The notes: generated from the sequence alone by a model not told the origin. A DNA stretch of 64,000 bases from Sapria himalayana (GCA_029783825.1 JAREIK010002028.1:62001-126000), one strand, 5' to 3'; positions 49,740-62,040 are shown, counted from the first letter of the stretch. Translations and numbers: made by a program.

Positions 49740-51640
49740 ATGATCAGTATATCTACATACATACTGCAATATATCTACATATAATACTGCAGCATTTTTT
49801 GTACATGTATATTGAGTATATATGTACTTAGTATATATGTACATATAATATAATAGTATATATGTACATATACTATAATAATATATGTAACTAGTGAAAT
49901 GCTAGTATATATGTACCTATATACTATAGTATTAAATATTTATCAAAACATAACTTTATTAATTTATATACTTTGACTTGATTGACTAGTTTAAATTTCA
50001 TACAGATATGGTACGACATTGTTGCCCATACGTAACTTTTATAAGCGAATAGATTTTTTACTAGACATTACATGCCGCGACTAGGTCAGCTTTGTTATAG
50101 CAGAAAGATGGTGACCAGAGGAACTGGGGGACAGGAATCAACGTCAATTTAATGGATAGATTATATTTTATGCATTATGTGTATGTATATGTATTGAACT
50201 TTTATCTTGTACAATCTTATTGCAAATTTATTGTGCCTTGTGTTTCCAAGTTCGATGCAATTTCAAATAAACAAAAATGATTTTTGTAGCCCTAGTTAAG
50301 GTGTTTGCTCATTTTTTTTATTCTTATTACAGAATATATAGATGTTTGATGTTCATGCTCCATAATAGGTGTTTACGCTTTGCTTTAATGTAAATACTTG
50401 TACATTTATACCTATATATATGTATATGTACATATATACTAGTATATATCCACATATACATATATACTGGTATATATGTACAAGTATTTACTAGTATATG
50501 TGTATATGTAAATATACACAATAGTATATGTACATATTTATATGCACATATAGATGCTTAGTATATGTACATATATACACTAAAGTATATGTACATATAC
50601 ACTATAGTGTATATGTACATACATACTATAGTTTATATGTATACATTGGTATATATGTACAAGTATTTACTAGTATATATGTACATACTTGTACATATAC
50701 ACTATAGTGTATATGTACATACATGTACTTATATATGTAGATATATACTAAAGTGTAAATGCATACACATATATGTACATATACACTATAGTGTATATGT
50801 ACATATACTAAGTATATATATACATATAAATACTTGTACATATCGATAAGTATATATATTCATATACAAATATACTAGTGTATACATATACACTACACTG
50901 TATATGTATACACATATATATGTACATATATATTGTAGTGTATATGTACATATACTAAGTATATATGTACATATAAATACTTGTGTATATATATATACCT
51001 GTATATATGTACATGTACATATATACCAGTGTATACATATACACTACAGTTTATATGTACATATATACTGAGTATATATGTACATATAATACTATAGTTT
51101 ATATGTACATATATTGTAGTAATATATGTAACTAGTGAAATGCTAGTATATATGTACATATACATTGTAGTATATACGTACATCTATATTGTAGTATTAT
51201 ATATTTATCAAACCATATATTTATTTATTTATTTATTTTGATTTGATTGGCTGGTTAAAATTTCGTACAGATATGGTACCGCATTGTTCCCCGTACGAAG
51301 CTTTTAAAAGTAAAAAGATTTTTTACTAGACATGATGCACCGTGACTCAGACATCTTTGTCGCAATAGAAATATGGTGATCAGAGGAGATGAGGGAGAAA
51401 AAGCAACATCAATGCACAGATAGATTATACTTTATGCACTATCGGTAGATAAATTGATGAATATGATGTAATAAAATTTTGTTATGTTTTTGTTGAATTA
51501 TGTAAAATATTGAATCATAATAATTCTTTAAATGATTTTATTATATATTAATTATAAATTATAATTTATAGTTTATGTTTTAATTCAATTTAATATAAAA
51601 ATATTAAATTATTCAATTAAATAATTTAAAAAAAATAAAA
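49740..51640 (+). mobile_element. CACTA copy C, 3' tandem-repeat region
   Basis: Same block order as the B tandem units. A unique segment recurs at about 49,970-50,180 and 51,230-51,480 ('atttcgtacagatatggtac' and on to 'tatgcactatcggtagat'), offset about 1,265 bp. Between the two copies lies about 0.85 kb of 'tatatgtacatatatac' palindromic repeats (50,340-51,190). The GGC islands of copy B are absent, and no gene of this copy is present to its left, where copy D begins in the opposite orientation. Open frames over the repeats (Tyr/Ile/His/Val-rich, both strands) are artefacts. Confidence 0.8.
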
Positions 51641-52087
51641 TTCTGAAAATAGTTTTGGAATGAAAATAGCTAGAGAATTTTTCCTTACAAATTTAGCTAG
51701 AGATTTTTCCCTTACTATTTTAGATAGAGAAATTATTATTTTAGCTAGGGATTTTTCCATTGCTAAAATAATTTTGCTAGGGACTATTTTCCTTACTAAT
51801 TTTTAGTGTCGAGCACTTTATATTGAGAAAGATTCCATTATTATATCCATTTAGCGATGGTATCTCTAGCTTATTAATTTAGCAAGGGAAATTATTATTT
51901 TAGCTAGGAATATTTCTGTCTCTAAATTTTTTTAGCAATGGACTCTTTCCTTCGTAATTTTTAGCGACGAGCACTTTAGTTTGGAAAAACTTCCATCGTT
52001 AATCCGGTGCTATATCCCATTTAGCGATAGAAAATCTCCATTTAACTAAGGAATTATCCCAAGCTATTTGGGATTTTTCTTGTAGTG
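51641..52087 (+). mobile_element. CACTA copy C, 3' subterminal repeats and terminus
   Basis: 'ttagctagggatttttcc' and 'tttagcgatgg' words lead to 'gggatttttcttgtagtg', which ends at 52,087 and is identical over these 18 bases to the terminus of copy B. 'caag' follows, as after B. The whole block aligns with 25,110-25,548. Confidence 0.9.
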
Positions 52088-54900
52088 CAAGAAAGGGACG
52101 CAAAAAAGAAAAGATTTGCAAGTGTGAAGGAGTAAGCTTCTCACTTCTCAATGAAGATCAAAAATCACAATTTTAAATATGATTCATCTCAATCTTTGAA
52201 TATAAAAATAAATAAGACAGAAAAAATAAATGGAATGAAGATCCAATTCCAAGAACTTTTGGTAAATCAATTAATGAAGAATTCAGACATGAACAATAAG
52301 AGATATGGACTAGAAAGCATATCATGCAGAGTATTAAACTTGAAAACATAGATGTGAAGAAGCCTACAATTACAAATTCCTAGCATTACAAATATGGGCT
52401 GATTAGAGATATTAATAATTACAGATGAATAATTAACAGACATTAACATTAACATATTTTGTGAAAAACTGCAATCAAAATACAATTTGCTAAAGTAAAC
52501 TAACTAAGCTAAGAAGAATGAGAATTAAGCAAAAATTATTAACATACACATCAATTCAAATTTAAAGGATAAGAAAGATGACAACTTATTAATTTAACAA
52601 AAATTATAGATATGACTATCACTTATATACTTTTCCAATTAGATATTTAATTGAGAAATTAATTTTTTGTATTGAAATGCCAAATTTCATTTTATATGAT
52701 GGTTGTTAGCTCACATAATATGAAATTTCCAATCTAATCTTTTATTAGCAATCTAATCACATAAAAAGATTATTTTATCAAAGAAAAGATTAAAGAAAAT
52801 CTACATTTTGGCAAGTGCAGCTCAAGAGGGCTATTTTTCATAATGCCCAAATAGTCAATGAGCAAATAAACCAAATGGGCACATCACTTATTTTAAAATA
52901 TTATAAAACAGGTTACTTAATTTCACCAAACAATAACATGGCTATAATTGAAAAAAAAAATTATAAAATCATTTAATATACTCATATTATAATGTTACAC
53001 CAAAACAAAACATTGCAGATATATAAACGACAAAAAATACAATGATACACATAAATTCAAACAAAAAACTATAAATACATATCTGTGTGTGTGTTTGTGT
53101 GTGTCATATATCAAAAGTTTCATCAAATGCATACAAATATTTATTAATATATGCTAAATCTAAAATAGCTGAAAAGAAAAAAGAAAATAAAAGGAAAACA
53201 TACGCTATATCAAGAGTATCATATATTAAGAGTTTCATATTATGCATTAATGATAATTTTTGATTTATGTTTATCATTATTTTTTTATTGCTAATTGTTG
53301 AATTTATCTATCTATTTATCTATTTATATATTTATATATTTACTAAAAGATTTGAAATTTTTGAATTATAAAAAAAATTGCAAATTTTTCATAAAATTTT
53401 TAAAAAAATAAATTAAAACTTAAAGATAATTACATAGATATTTTAATTAAATCAAAAAATATTGTTGATTTAAAAAATAATATCTCCATGTGGTAATTAA
53501 TAGAACACTTCAAGTGTTTTTAGGGTTTAGAAAAAGTTATTTAAAACATTACTAATGATATTTTTTTGTTCAAAAAAAAATTAAAATTTCCCCTAAGTTT
53601 ATTTGAAATCAAGTTTTATTTTTTGACCCTAATGAAATTTATAAGAATTAAAGAATTGAGTAGGATTTTTACTATTTGCTTTTAATATGTCATTTTTATT
53701 AAAATAATAAATATAACTTTGTTTAATGATTTTATCACTTTAAGTAATATTTGGAATTTTATAAATTATAAATTAAATCAAATAATATAAAATTTTATGC
53801 CTTTAAAATTATATCATATTATATTCAAAAATAATAATATGAATTCTTAAAAATTGATTACCATAATATATATATATATATGAAATACTTTTTTATAATC
53901 TCATATTATATTTTTATTTATGAAATAATATTAAAATTTTATCCATAAATAATAAATAAAATGAAATGTTATAATTTTTGTATAGTTATACATTTTTACA
54001 ATTTATTTATGATTATATTATAAAAATGTTTTTTAAATTAATGAAATAATATAAAAATTTGATTACCAATTATTTGTTTTCAAAGTTATTAGTAATATTT
54101 TTTCTTCTTCATTTTTATAAAGATTAATAAAATTTTTTTTTCTAAAATTAATTTCATTAATTAATAAATTATATTACAAAAAATAACCATTAAAATTTCA
54201 TTACCTATTAACCATAAATTTTTTTATCTGTGAAATATTTTCATTAATGGTTAAATAAAAATGTATTTAATTTTATTAATTTAAATTAATAAAATATTAT
54301 AATTTTATTTTGCTTTTTAATTTTTGTCTCTTTTTTTTTCTATATATTTACATACATTTTATTTATTTGAGTTTTCTCAAAATATAAAAATGCTAGGCCA
54401 AGACATTCAAACACTTAAACAATTTTTCTTATCTTCGAATGAATAATCTCAAGTCTATCAAGTCAATACCCATTTCAAAAAAAATGTGGTAATTATGCTT
54501 GGTAAATGCTTAAATATTCATGGCAGTTTGGCGGACATTATAAATTTTACAGGAACCTATTTGTATCTTCTTTTCGGATTCATGGGTTCATAGTTTTGGT
54601 TGCATTTTTATTTCATCAACATGGCTAATCAAAGCATCATATTAGGAACCAGTTAAAAGCACAATAATATACTTGTGCATTCATGTCATTGATAATGGCG
54701 GGGTAATTATTAATAGAAAATAAGTGCATGCAAGTACTGATTCATCTCTCTCCAAACTCTTTGAGAGTTGTTTGCCTATTTGATGATCCTCATCCTCATC
54801 TTCTATTTACAGGTATTCTTCATTTTCATAATATACAACACTTTAAATCATCATGATTGACATAAGGTATGAATCATTATAATGCTATACAGGTCTTCTT
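52088..54900. other. AT-rich DNA, no gene recognised
   Basis: Short open frames at 52,151-52,351 (+) and 52,267-52,485 (-) overlap and have no known motif. The rest is A/T homopolymer-rich DNA; 53,640-53,740 resembles 14,260-14,340. From about 54,400 the sequence becomes less AT-rich, approaching the EDR2-like pseudogene, and could include eroded upstream exons or introns I could not identify. Confidence 0.55.
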
Positions 54901-54901
54901 C

Positions 54902-57900
54902 ATCCATAAAAGATCTATAAAATGTTTCACGAGATTTCACACAGATGCAATGACATTCGATGTGATTGCACCCTCTCCTTGGAAAATAATTGGTTGTCAA
55001 AATGGTAATATCTAGCATTTTTTCAAACTCCTTAGTGTGTTTTAAATGTGGCTGTGAATTTAATTTATGCTAAGTATTAGCACCAAATATTATAGGGTTT
55101 TGACTTTTCAAGGAAGCAAAGGATTGTGGCAGTCATGGAAGAGTATGTTTAAGTTCTGAGAATTGTGGCTTGTAGCTTGTTTGCTTCATCTTTCAAAGTG
55201 AGAAATTTTGCTTTCAGCATTGAGATGATCATTTTGTTATAATGGCTGTTGGTGTTTTTGATGGGACTTTCGAATCCATTTTCCAAACTCTCATTTCTTT
55301 AGGTTCTGCAAGATATGAGTAAGGTTCTTTTGTATAATTTCTCATCTTCCTAAAATTTTCTTAACTTCTTGATAGAAAACTAATATGTATTCTTTTGGTA
55401 GATGGGACTTTTATTTCTATAGAGGCAGCATGGTTGAGGAGCTTGATGAGCACACTAATATTATTCACAATCGGTTGTACAATGAATGGCTTCCATGGTT
55501 AGATAAACAATTGTTCCTTGATGAGTTGTGGAGTTAAAAAAACAAGCTATATCTCTACCAACATAAATTTGCTTGATAGAGTCACAATAAAATTTATAGA
55601 GTTATTTACTAGTATATTTACATTCATAAGTTATAATGATAATAAATAAAAATATTTTTTTATTTATTAATTCAAGTAATTAACCAAACATTCTTTAAAT
55701 GTGATGATAATCCATTTGGTTGAATTTAACTTATTTGCTAAGTGGTCCTTTAGTTTGCATTTAATTTGTTATTTTAGCTATAACTCAAACTATAATGTAC
55801 TATGTGTATATGTTTTTGGGTTATCTTAATCTCAAGTTTGGGTTGTATAATGTGTGATTTGCATTAGTTAATTAACTAGACCCTCCAGTTGTAGGGGTAT
55901 AAAACCAAGAGAACTATTGATGTGGTGATATTGGTGAAGGGAAGAGATGGAATTGATGGTATAGTAATGCATAAATTAAATTTTGATTTTTCATGGAAAT
56001 TTTAAACAATTATTTTGTGAATTTGATATCTCTATTTTGGTTGTCTTGGCAGTTATTCTATATCATTCGGTGATTCACAAGAAATGTGCTCCATAATAGG
56101 CGACATTATAGTAGGCCTTAAAAGTAATGTAAGCTACATTTTTTTGTAACTTTAGCTCTAAATGTTGTTTGTTTAGAGCAATCTCAACCTAATGTTTTAC
56201 GTTCACCTTAATTCACAAGAAAATGCTAATGAACTATGATATGAAGATGTTTGACTCTACATTGGATGTTAGATTAAACTAATATTTATTAATCTTTGGG
56301 TGGTAGGATTAGAAGGATGAGGGGTTGCATATAGGTATTTTGGTATATTATTATCATTGCTTATATTATCTTTTACAAATGTGTTGTGTAATTATATAAA
56401 TACTAATATTGGTTTTCATAATAACTTTGAAGTTAAATTTTTTTATGAGAGAATAATATATTAAGATGATTGATCGCTTGAGAAATTTTTATATTATATA
56501 GTCTATTCTAACGCAGTCTCTTCAAAGTTACTGATGTAAAATTAATCGAGATATTGATCTTTTTTATAAATCTTGTAAAAGCGAGCGCCTTGTGTAGTTG
56601 GGTGTGAATGTGATCTTCATATCTATCTTATCTTATCCTAATATATGGAAGAATTTTAAATATGAAGGCTAGATAAGAAAATAAATTGTACCAATATCTT
56701 ATCTTGATAGTCTTACCTCAAAAGATTGAAAAGATCATGCATGATAAATCTTGAATTTGAGACTTATTTTCTTAGAGTTTGGCCAAATTTTTGTCGTCAC
56801 ATAAAGAAGTTATATCTTATTAGATAGAAAAATATTTCTATTTGAACATTTGAATAAGTCATGAAATTGAAGACCAAATAGAAGACCATATTCATCCATT
56901 TATTGAATTCCACAAGAATTTGAAAATTGGATTTGAAAATATATTAATTATAATTGGTAGCTACTTATAAATTACTATAAATTATTAGGAAATCTCTCTT
57001 TTATAGTGATTGTCTTATAAATGTGTAAAATAAGTATTGTAAATCTTTATGTCTAAGTATATTCAATGCTAATTCATAAGATATTTAAATCTGAAATGAG
57101 ATTATTAATTCTACTTTCTTTTAATATAATCAAATCATATCCCCCTTCAATTCTATCCAATCAAATACAACCTAAAGAGTAAATAGGCATAAGGAAGCAT
57201 TAGAAGAGCTTATACAAGCTACCATTTTTCTAATCATTCTTTGCCTATTGTGATAGATTCTATTAATGTATTATATTGTATCTAACTTTAATGACATAGG
57301 ACTCATTGAGATTTTAATTTAGAGATTTTGGAAACTATATCTACGTCTGTCACCTACATGTTTCATAACTATTCGTATGCTTGGAAGTGTTGCAGGTAGA
57401 AAAAATTACTGATTTCTCTGCACTCACACATTGCTTTTTTGATTAAATATTGCCATTTTCAGCATTGAGGGAGTTGTTTCGGGCAAAGTCAGGGAACTAT
57501 CATTCGGAATTTTCATCTGGAAATATGCAAAGAAATGTCTTCTTGCCTGAAATAAAATTAATGCTATGAAAGTTGAAGATCCTGGAAGTTGTGATGATGG
57601 TGAGGTAGAAAAATCAACTCTGTAATTCACCAACTTAGTCTCTCTTAATGATGCCTTAGATGAGTTCTTTGATGTTATTAATGCCATTGAGTTCTTGAAC
57701 TTGGCCATTTGGATAATGGAAGGTCTTTTGAAGTGAACCCTGATATTCATGCTCCTATACTCCAAAAATACTTTTTTTACAACTTTCTAAATGTTCTTGT
57801 TAAACACAATCATATTTTTCAAAGTATGATGTCTTCATTTGCAGAATATCAAATAATCAAAGTTATCTTCCAAAACTATCATCAAGAAGCTCCATGATTT

Positions 57901-57905
57901 TACTG
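54902..57905 (+). pseudogene. EDR2-like: EDR2-like (START-domain) pseudogene with recognisable exons
   Basis: Colinear exons of an ENHANCED DISEASE RESISTANCE 2-like protein (PH, START and DUF1336 domains; lipid-binding, membrane-associated regulator). Exon a (about 54,902-55,004) ends DVIAPSPWKIIGCQN and has a GT donor. Exon b (55,096-55,142) reads GF*LFKEAKDCGSHGR, a TGA standing where the family has Arg (CGA). Exon c (55,218-55,318) reads H*DDHFVIMAVGVFDG, a TGA in the Trp position of WDDHPAIMAVGV. Exon d (55,402 to about 55,550) reads WDFYFYRGSMVEELDEHT, then NIIHNRLYNEWLPW. After about 1.9 kb without homology, exon e (57,463-57,905) gives ALRELFRAKSGNYHSEFSSG, VEDPGSCDDGEVEKSTL, LVSLNDALDEFFDV and KTIIKKLHDF, with frameshifts. 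The PH domain, the middle of START and DUF1336 are missing. Splice sites around a-d are intact, so this came from genomic DNA, not a processed transcript. Confidence 0.8.
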
Positions 57906-59727
57906 GTTAGACCCATTTTATCCGCTATTTAATTTTTTCCATGATCTTTTATACTTATTGATATATTTATATATATATGAGATGAGTAATTATAATGTGA
58001 TTTAACAAGTTTAGAAGTAGATGATAAATGATATATATATAAACATAAAGAGTGTTTATAACTTTTAGGAGAGTGGCTTGAAGACCAATACTTTTTTAAT
58101 GTGTACCTTGCTATATGAAGTTTGCAAATTTTGTAGCCATTTGATTTTGTTCTAGTTGGAAGGCCAAACATCTATTTTTTGAAGTTGTTTATATATTTAT
58201 TGTTCAATTAATATAATAATTAAAAATCGTAAAATGTTTTTTTTCATGTGTGCCTTGCTACATGCACATGAACTTGTTGAAGATAATTTGATAATTAAAA
58301 AAAAAGTTGTGTCTTTATGTTTTTTATATATTTATTGTTTAATTAATGTTTTGATAATGAAAATTTAAACATTTTGAGAATTTAAAACGACAAAAACACT
58401 ATCTTGTTGTCTAGAGCAAGAAAACCCTAACTAGCATCAAGCACCTTCCCTTCTCTCTGCGACATGGATACATCATAACCTAATAGTCGAGGAAGAGAGA
58501 TTTCCTTCAGCCATTAGATTTTTATTGATTTGAGATACGCTTTCTACCCCTACTCTTCATCATTTATCTTAATGCAAAAGTGTGTGTTTTGATTCTGGTG
58601 TTTATTTTTCCAAATTCATCTTTTGCTTAGCTATTATATATTCTCTCATAAGACTTGGCTTACTAGTTCTAGTAATAAAATTGAGTTACCGTATATTGCA
58701 TTTTCTATATAAATTATATAGTAAATATTTGTGTCTATATGATATCATGTAAAGTCAAGTTGTTACCACAATTATAAAAATGGGTGAAGATCCAACTCAT
58801 GCACAAAGTATTAATTTGGATGTTCGTGGTAAATCATTACAAGTACCAAAATCGTGAATCACCATGGTATGCTTGGATTGATTATATCAATGTATTTTGC
58901 AACTAAGATAGTCTGTGGATTTGGATGTTAATCACAAAATGAGTGTTGGTATTTGTGGAGAGTAGTTTGTATATTTGGATGTGCAAAATACTTGCTGACT
59001 ATTGGCCATTGTTAATGATATAATTAGGAAGTGTCCTAATGCAAGCTAAAACTAAGTCTAAAGCTCATGGTAAGAGTCACAGATAAAATTGAACCGATAG
59101 CCTTCTTTGTCCCAAATAAGATAACTAAGTACATGCTATTTTTTGTGATTTTTAGCTAGATGTTTTTTTACAGATAACAAATTGTTCATATTATGCTTAT
59201 TTGATTGACGATCATGTGTGGAATAGCTAAATCTAGCTCTACGCAAATTATATTTTCTTTACAAAAATCTTTAATGTTCTAATATTTATTATAGTTTATT
59301 TTGATATGTTTGTAACATTTTGAAAAGATTTATTGATAATTATATTGGTTCATTTTTGTTCTAGCTTGTTATTTTGTTGATTGGTTTTGTCTCTTTATTT
59401 TTCATAACTATATTTCATCATATTCTAGGTAAAAAATATAAGCCGCTTTTTGCATTTGTAGACAAAGGATCGATTAAGGACTAGAAAATGCTCGATGATA
59501 AGTATTGTTTTGTATATGCAGCCCCTAAAATAAATGAAAAGGTACCGATAAAATGCTTGAATTTGGGAGATAAACTAGTTGTAGATGCTTTAGCTCCTGG
59601 ATCTAGTCAACCAGCACATATAAAAATTAAGTAATATTTTCCTTCATGTATGCTTGGTTTTGTTTTGTGTTTAGAGTGTGCCTTTTATTAGTTAATAATA
59701 TTGTAGCTTTGATTTGTGATTTTAGTA
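57906..59727. other. AT-rich repeat and unidentified coding-like stretches
   Basis: 58,060-58,600 is a diverged relative of 14,390-14,900. At 58,780-58,855 a + frame reads MGEDPTHAQSINLDVRGK, then KSLQVPKS and a stop. At 59,430-59,632 a + frame with one stop reads KKYKPLFAFVDKGSIKD, then MLDDKYCFVYAAPK and LNLGDKLVVDALAPG. Composition is protein-like and frames hold for 20-40 codons, but I do not recognise the family. They could be the upstream part of copy F or another gene relic. Confidence 0.45.
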
Positions 59728-59950
59728 TTAATGATTATGTTGTTGAGGAAATTCAAAATACTTTTAATGAGCAGTACCAAATGCAATACAAAAGTAGATG
59801 CGTAATATGGAGTCATAGTAAGGGCTCTTGAAAAGATAGATAGCACACAGAGTTCTAGCAGAGTTCTCAAGAAGGAGAGGCTAGCACAAATGCATCGGCT
59901 GATGATGAGAATGATGATTTAGTTTTAAATGAATATATACCAATGTAATG
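59728..59950 (+). pseudogene. CACTA gene 2, C-terminal remnant, copy F
   Basis: Reads EEIQNTFNEQYQMQYKSR (coiled-coil tail), then 'taatatggagtcatagtaag', SSQEGEASTNASADDEND and DLVLNEYIPM before the stop near 59,948. These match the tails of copies B, D and E: the 'gcgtaatatggagtcatagt' block, the 'gaaaggctagcacat' block and the ...DFLVFNEYI end of D. Two stops interrupt it. Upstream parts of the gene are not recognisable, so copy F is 5'-truncated. Confidence 0.65.
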
Positions 59951-60427
59951 TTTTAGTTTTACCTATGTAGCTATTGTATTAGAAAAATTTATTAACTAAT
60001 ACTTTTTGTAAATTATAAATAATAGTTTATAGTAAATGTTTTTATTCAATTTAATATAAAAATTTAAAAATATGTAATCAAATTTTTTGTAAAAAAATAA
60101 AATTATGAAAATAGCATTGGAATAAAAATAGCTAGGAATTTTACCATTGCTAATTTAGCTACGGAATTTTTTGTACATATTCAGTCGAAAATAATTAATT
60201 ACTATTCTTAATTATGATTAAAATTAGCAAGAGAGAAATATAATTAGCTGGGGAATTTCCAAGTTAAAAAATTATCTAGGAAAATTTTGTTCTCGTTAAT
60301 ATTTTGTAACGAACACTTTAGCTAGAGAATATTTCTGTCGTTAATCTATCATTATTCTATTTTAAAGACGCAATAAGCCCAAATAGCTAAGAAAATTTCT
60401 TTGGCTATTTTGGCTTATCTTGTAGTA
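59951..60427 (+). mobile_element. CACTA copy F, 3' tail and terminus
   Basis: The 480-bp tail aligns with the last 450 bp of copies B and C and with the inverted tail of D ('tcaatttaatataaaaat', then 'gaataaaaatagctaggaat'). The terminus 'ggcttatcttgtagta' ends at 60,427, with the outermost G replaced by A. The GATA array begins at the next base. Confidence 0.8.
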
Positions 60428-60524
60428 TAGATAGATAGATAAATAGAATGATATGAAGATAGCCAAATAAACAAATAAATAGATAGTCAGATAGAGAGAT
60501 AAACAGCTAGATATATAGATAAAG

Positions 60525-60555
<31 letters not shown>

Positions 60556-61436
60556 CAGATAGATTGATTGATTGATTGACAGATAGATATATAGATAGAT
60601 AGATAGACATATAGACAAATAGAAAAAAATATAGATAGATAGATATATAGACAGATAGATAGATAGAAAGATTGACAGATAGATAGATAAATAGATAGGT
60701 AGATAGATAGATAGGCAGTTAGACATATACATAGACATATATATAGATAGGCATGTAGATAGGTCAGCAAGTAGACACATAAATAGATAGATTCATAAAT
60801 AGGCAATTAGAGATTTAGATAGATAGACAGATAGACATATATATAGATAGATAGATAGATAGATAGTCAGTTATATAGATAGATAGATAGCCAAATAGAC
60901 AAATAGATAAATAGCTTGATAGGCAAATAGCTTGATAGACAAATAGATAGATAAAAAATTAGATAGATAGATATAAAGACAAATAGACATATTGACATAT
61001 TGATAGATAGATTGATTGACTGATAGCCAAATAGCCAGATAGATAGATAGTCAGATAGATAGATAGACATATAGATAGATAGATAAATAAAAAGATTTCT
61101 AGATAGACTGATAGATAAATAGACACATAGGCATATAAACATATAGATAGAGAGATAGTTAGATAGATAGTTAATAGATAGACAAATAAATATATAGAAG
61201 AATAAAAAGATAGATTGAAAGACAAATATACAAATAGACAATTTGATAGATAGATAGACAAAGAGATAGATAGACTAATAGATATATAGACAAATAAATA
61301 GACAGATAGATAGATAAATAGATGGACTAATAGATAGAAAAATAGATAGATATATACATAGAAATTTAGATAGATAAATAGATAGATAGACAAATAGATA
61401 GATAGGCAGATAGACAGACAGGTAGATAAATAGATA
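60428..61436 (-). repeat. GATA array, about 1.0 kb
   Basis: Degenerate (GATA)n on the + strand, which is (TATC)n on the minus strand, with the same kinds of variants as the large arrays (GACA, AATA, TTGA, GCAG). It lies between the terminus of CACTA copy F and a short GC-rich segment before copy E. Minus-strand frames rich in Ser, Ile, Tyr and Leu are artefacts of the repeat. Confidence 0.95.
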
Positions 61437-61559
61437 AGGGGGCGACCCTGCCCCGCCACTCCTTGTAGCACCCTTCTCCCGTGTGGCTTTCCTAGAACAT
61501 TTCTTCTCCTCTCCATGTGTTTGGACCAAAGATTATGATCATTGAATACACATCCATGG
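61437..61559. other. short GC-richer unassigned segment
   Basis: About 100 bp beginning 'agggggcgaccctgccccgc', standing out in composition from the GATA array on its left and the AT-rich CACTA 3' region on its right. An antisense frame reads KCSRKATREKGATRSGGAGS and runs into the array; no family is recognised. It may be filler DNA at a breakpoint. Confidence 0.5.
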
Positions 61560-62040
61560 CTGTAAATAATTTAATATACACTTCCATAAAAACAATATAC
61601 ACTCCATTAAAATTTTATACATTCACAAATATATAAAAATTGTAATTAGTAAACATGAACAAACACAAATCTGAGTTGATAGTCATACAACTCCAAAATA
61701 TCTAAAAGGTGGCCAAGAATGATGTTTAGAGAGAGAGAAAAAAAATAAAATATTTCATAAATAATGAAGATAATAATAGCTTAGCCTCCTTTTTATCTTT
61801 CCGAGGTCGGTAAAGATTGAACCCATCCATAGGAAGAACCATGGCAAAGTCTTAAGGTGGTGAATTAGAATTTATTCGTTATCTCCCATCAAATGTCCTG
61901 TAAAGATTCACAGTTAGGTCAATCAGAAAAACATAAAACAACTCTAGTATAAATAAAAAAGATACCACCAAAAAAGTCTCATCCTATTTAGCTACACATT
62001 GAAAAAAATGAAAAATGAATGAGAAATAATTCTGATACAA
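61560..62040 (-). mobile_element. CACTA copy E, 3' untranslated region
   Basis: Read on the minus strand, 'ctctctaaacatcattcttg' followed by 'gccaccttttagat' and 'tttgtgtttgttcatg' matches copy B at about 22,895-22,975, just downstream of gene 2. The match ends near 61,560. The terminus that should follow is not found; the GC-rich segment and GATA array take its place. Confidence 0.7.

Noticed and set aside
50327..51183. Tyr/Ile/His/Val-rich open frames on both strands
   Set aside because: They read through 'tatatgtacata' palindromic repeats in copy C and are composition artefacts.
43286..52087. D plus C as one complete, normally inserted CACTA element
   Set aside because: Both outer ends are of the 3' type, the inner join lacks the normal leader, and no target-site duplication is seen.
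60362..61529. Minus-strand open frames of up to 185 codons over the GATA array
   Set aside because: Same artefact as above on the other strand; only the first 30 residues of the longest ones are non-repetitive and match nothing known.
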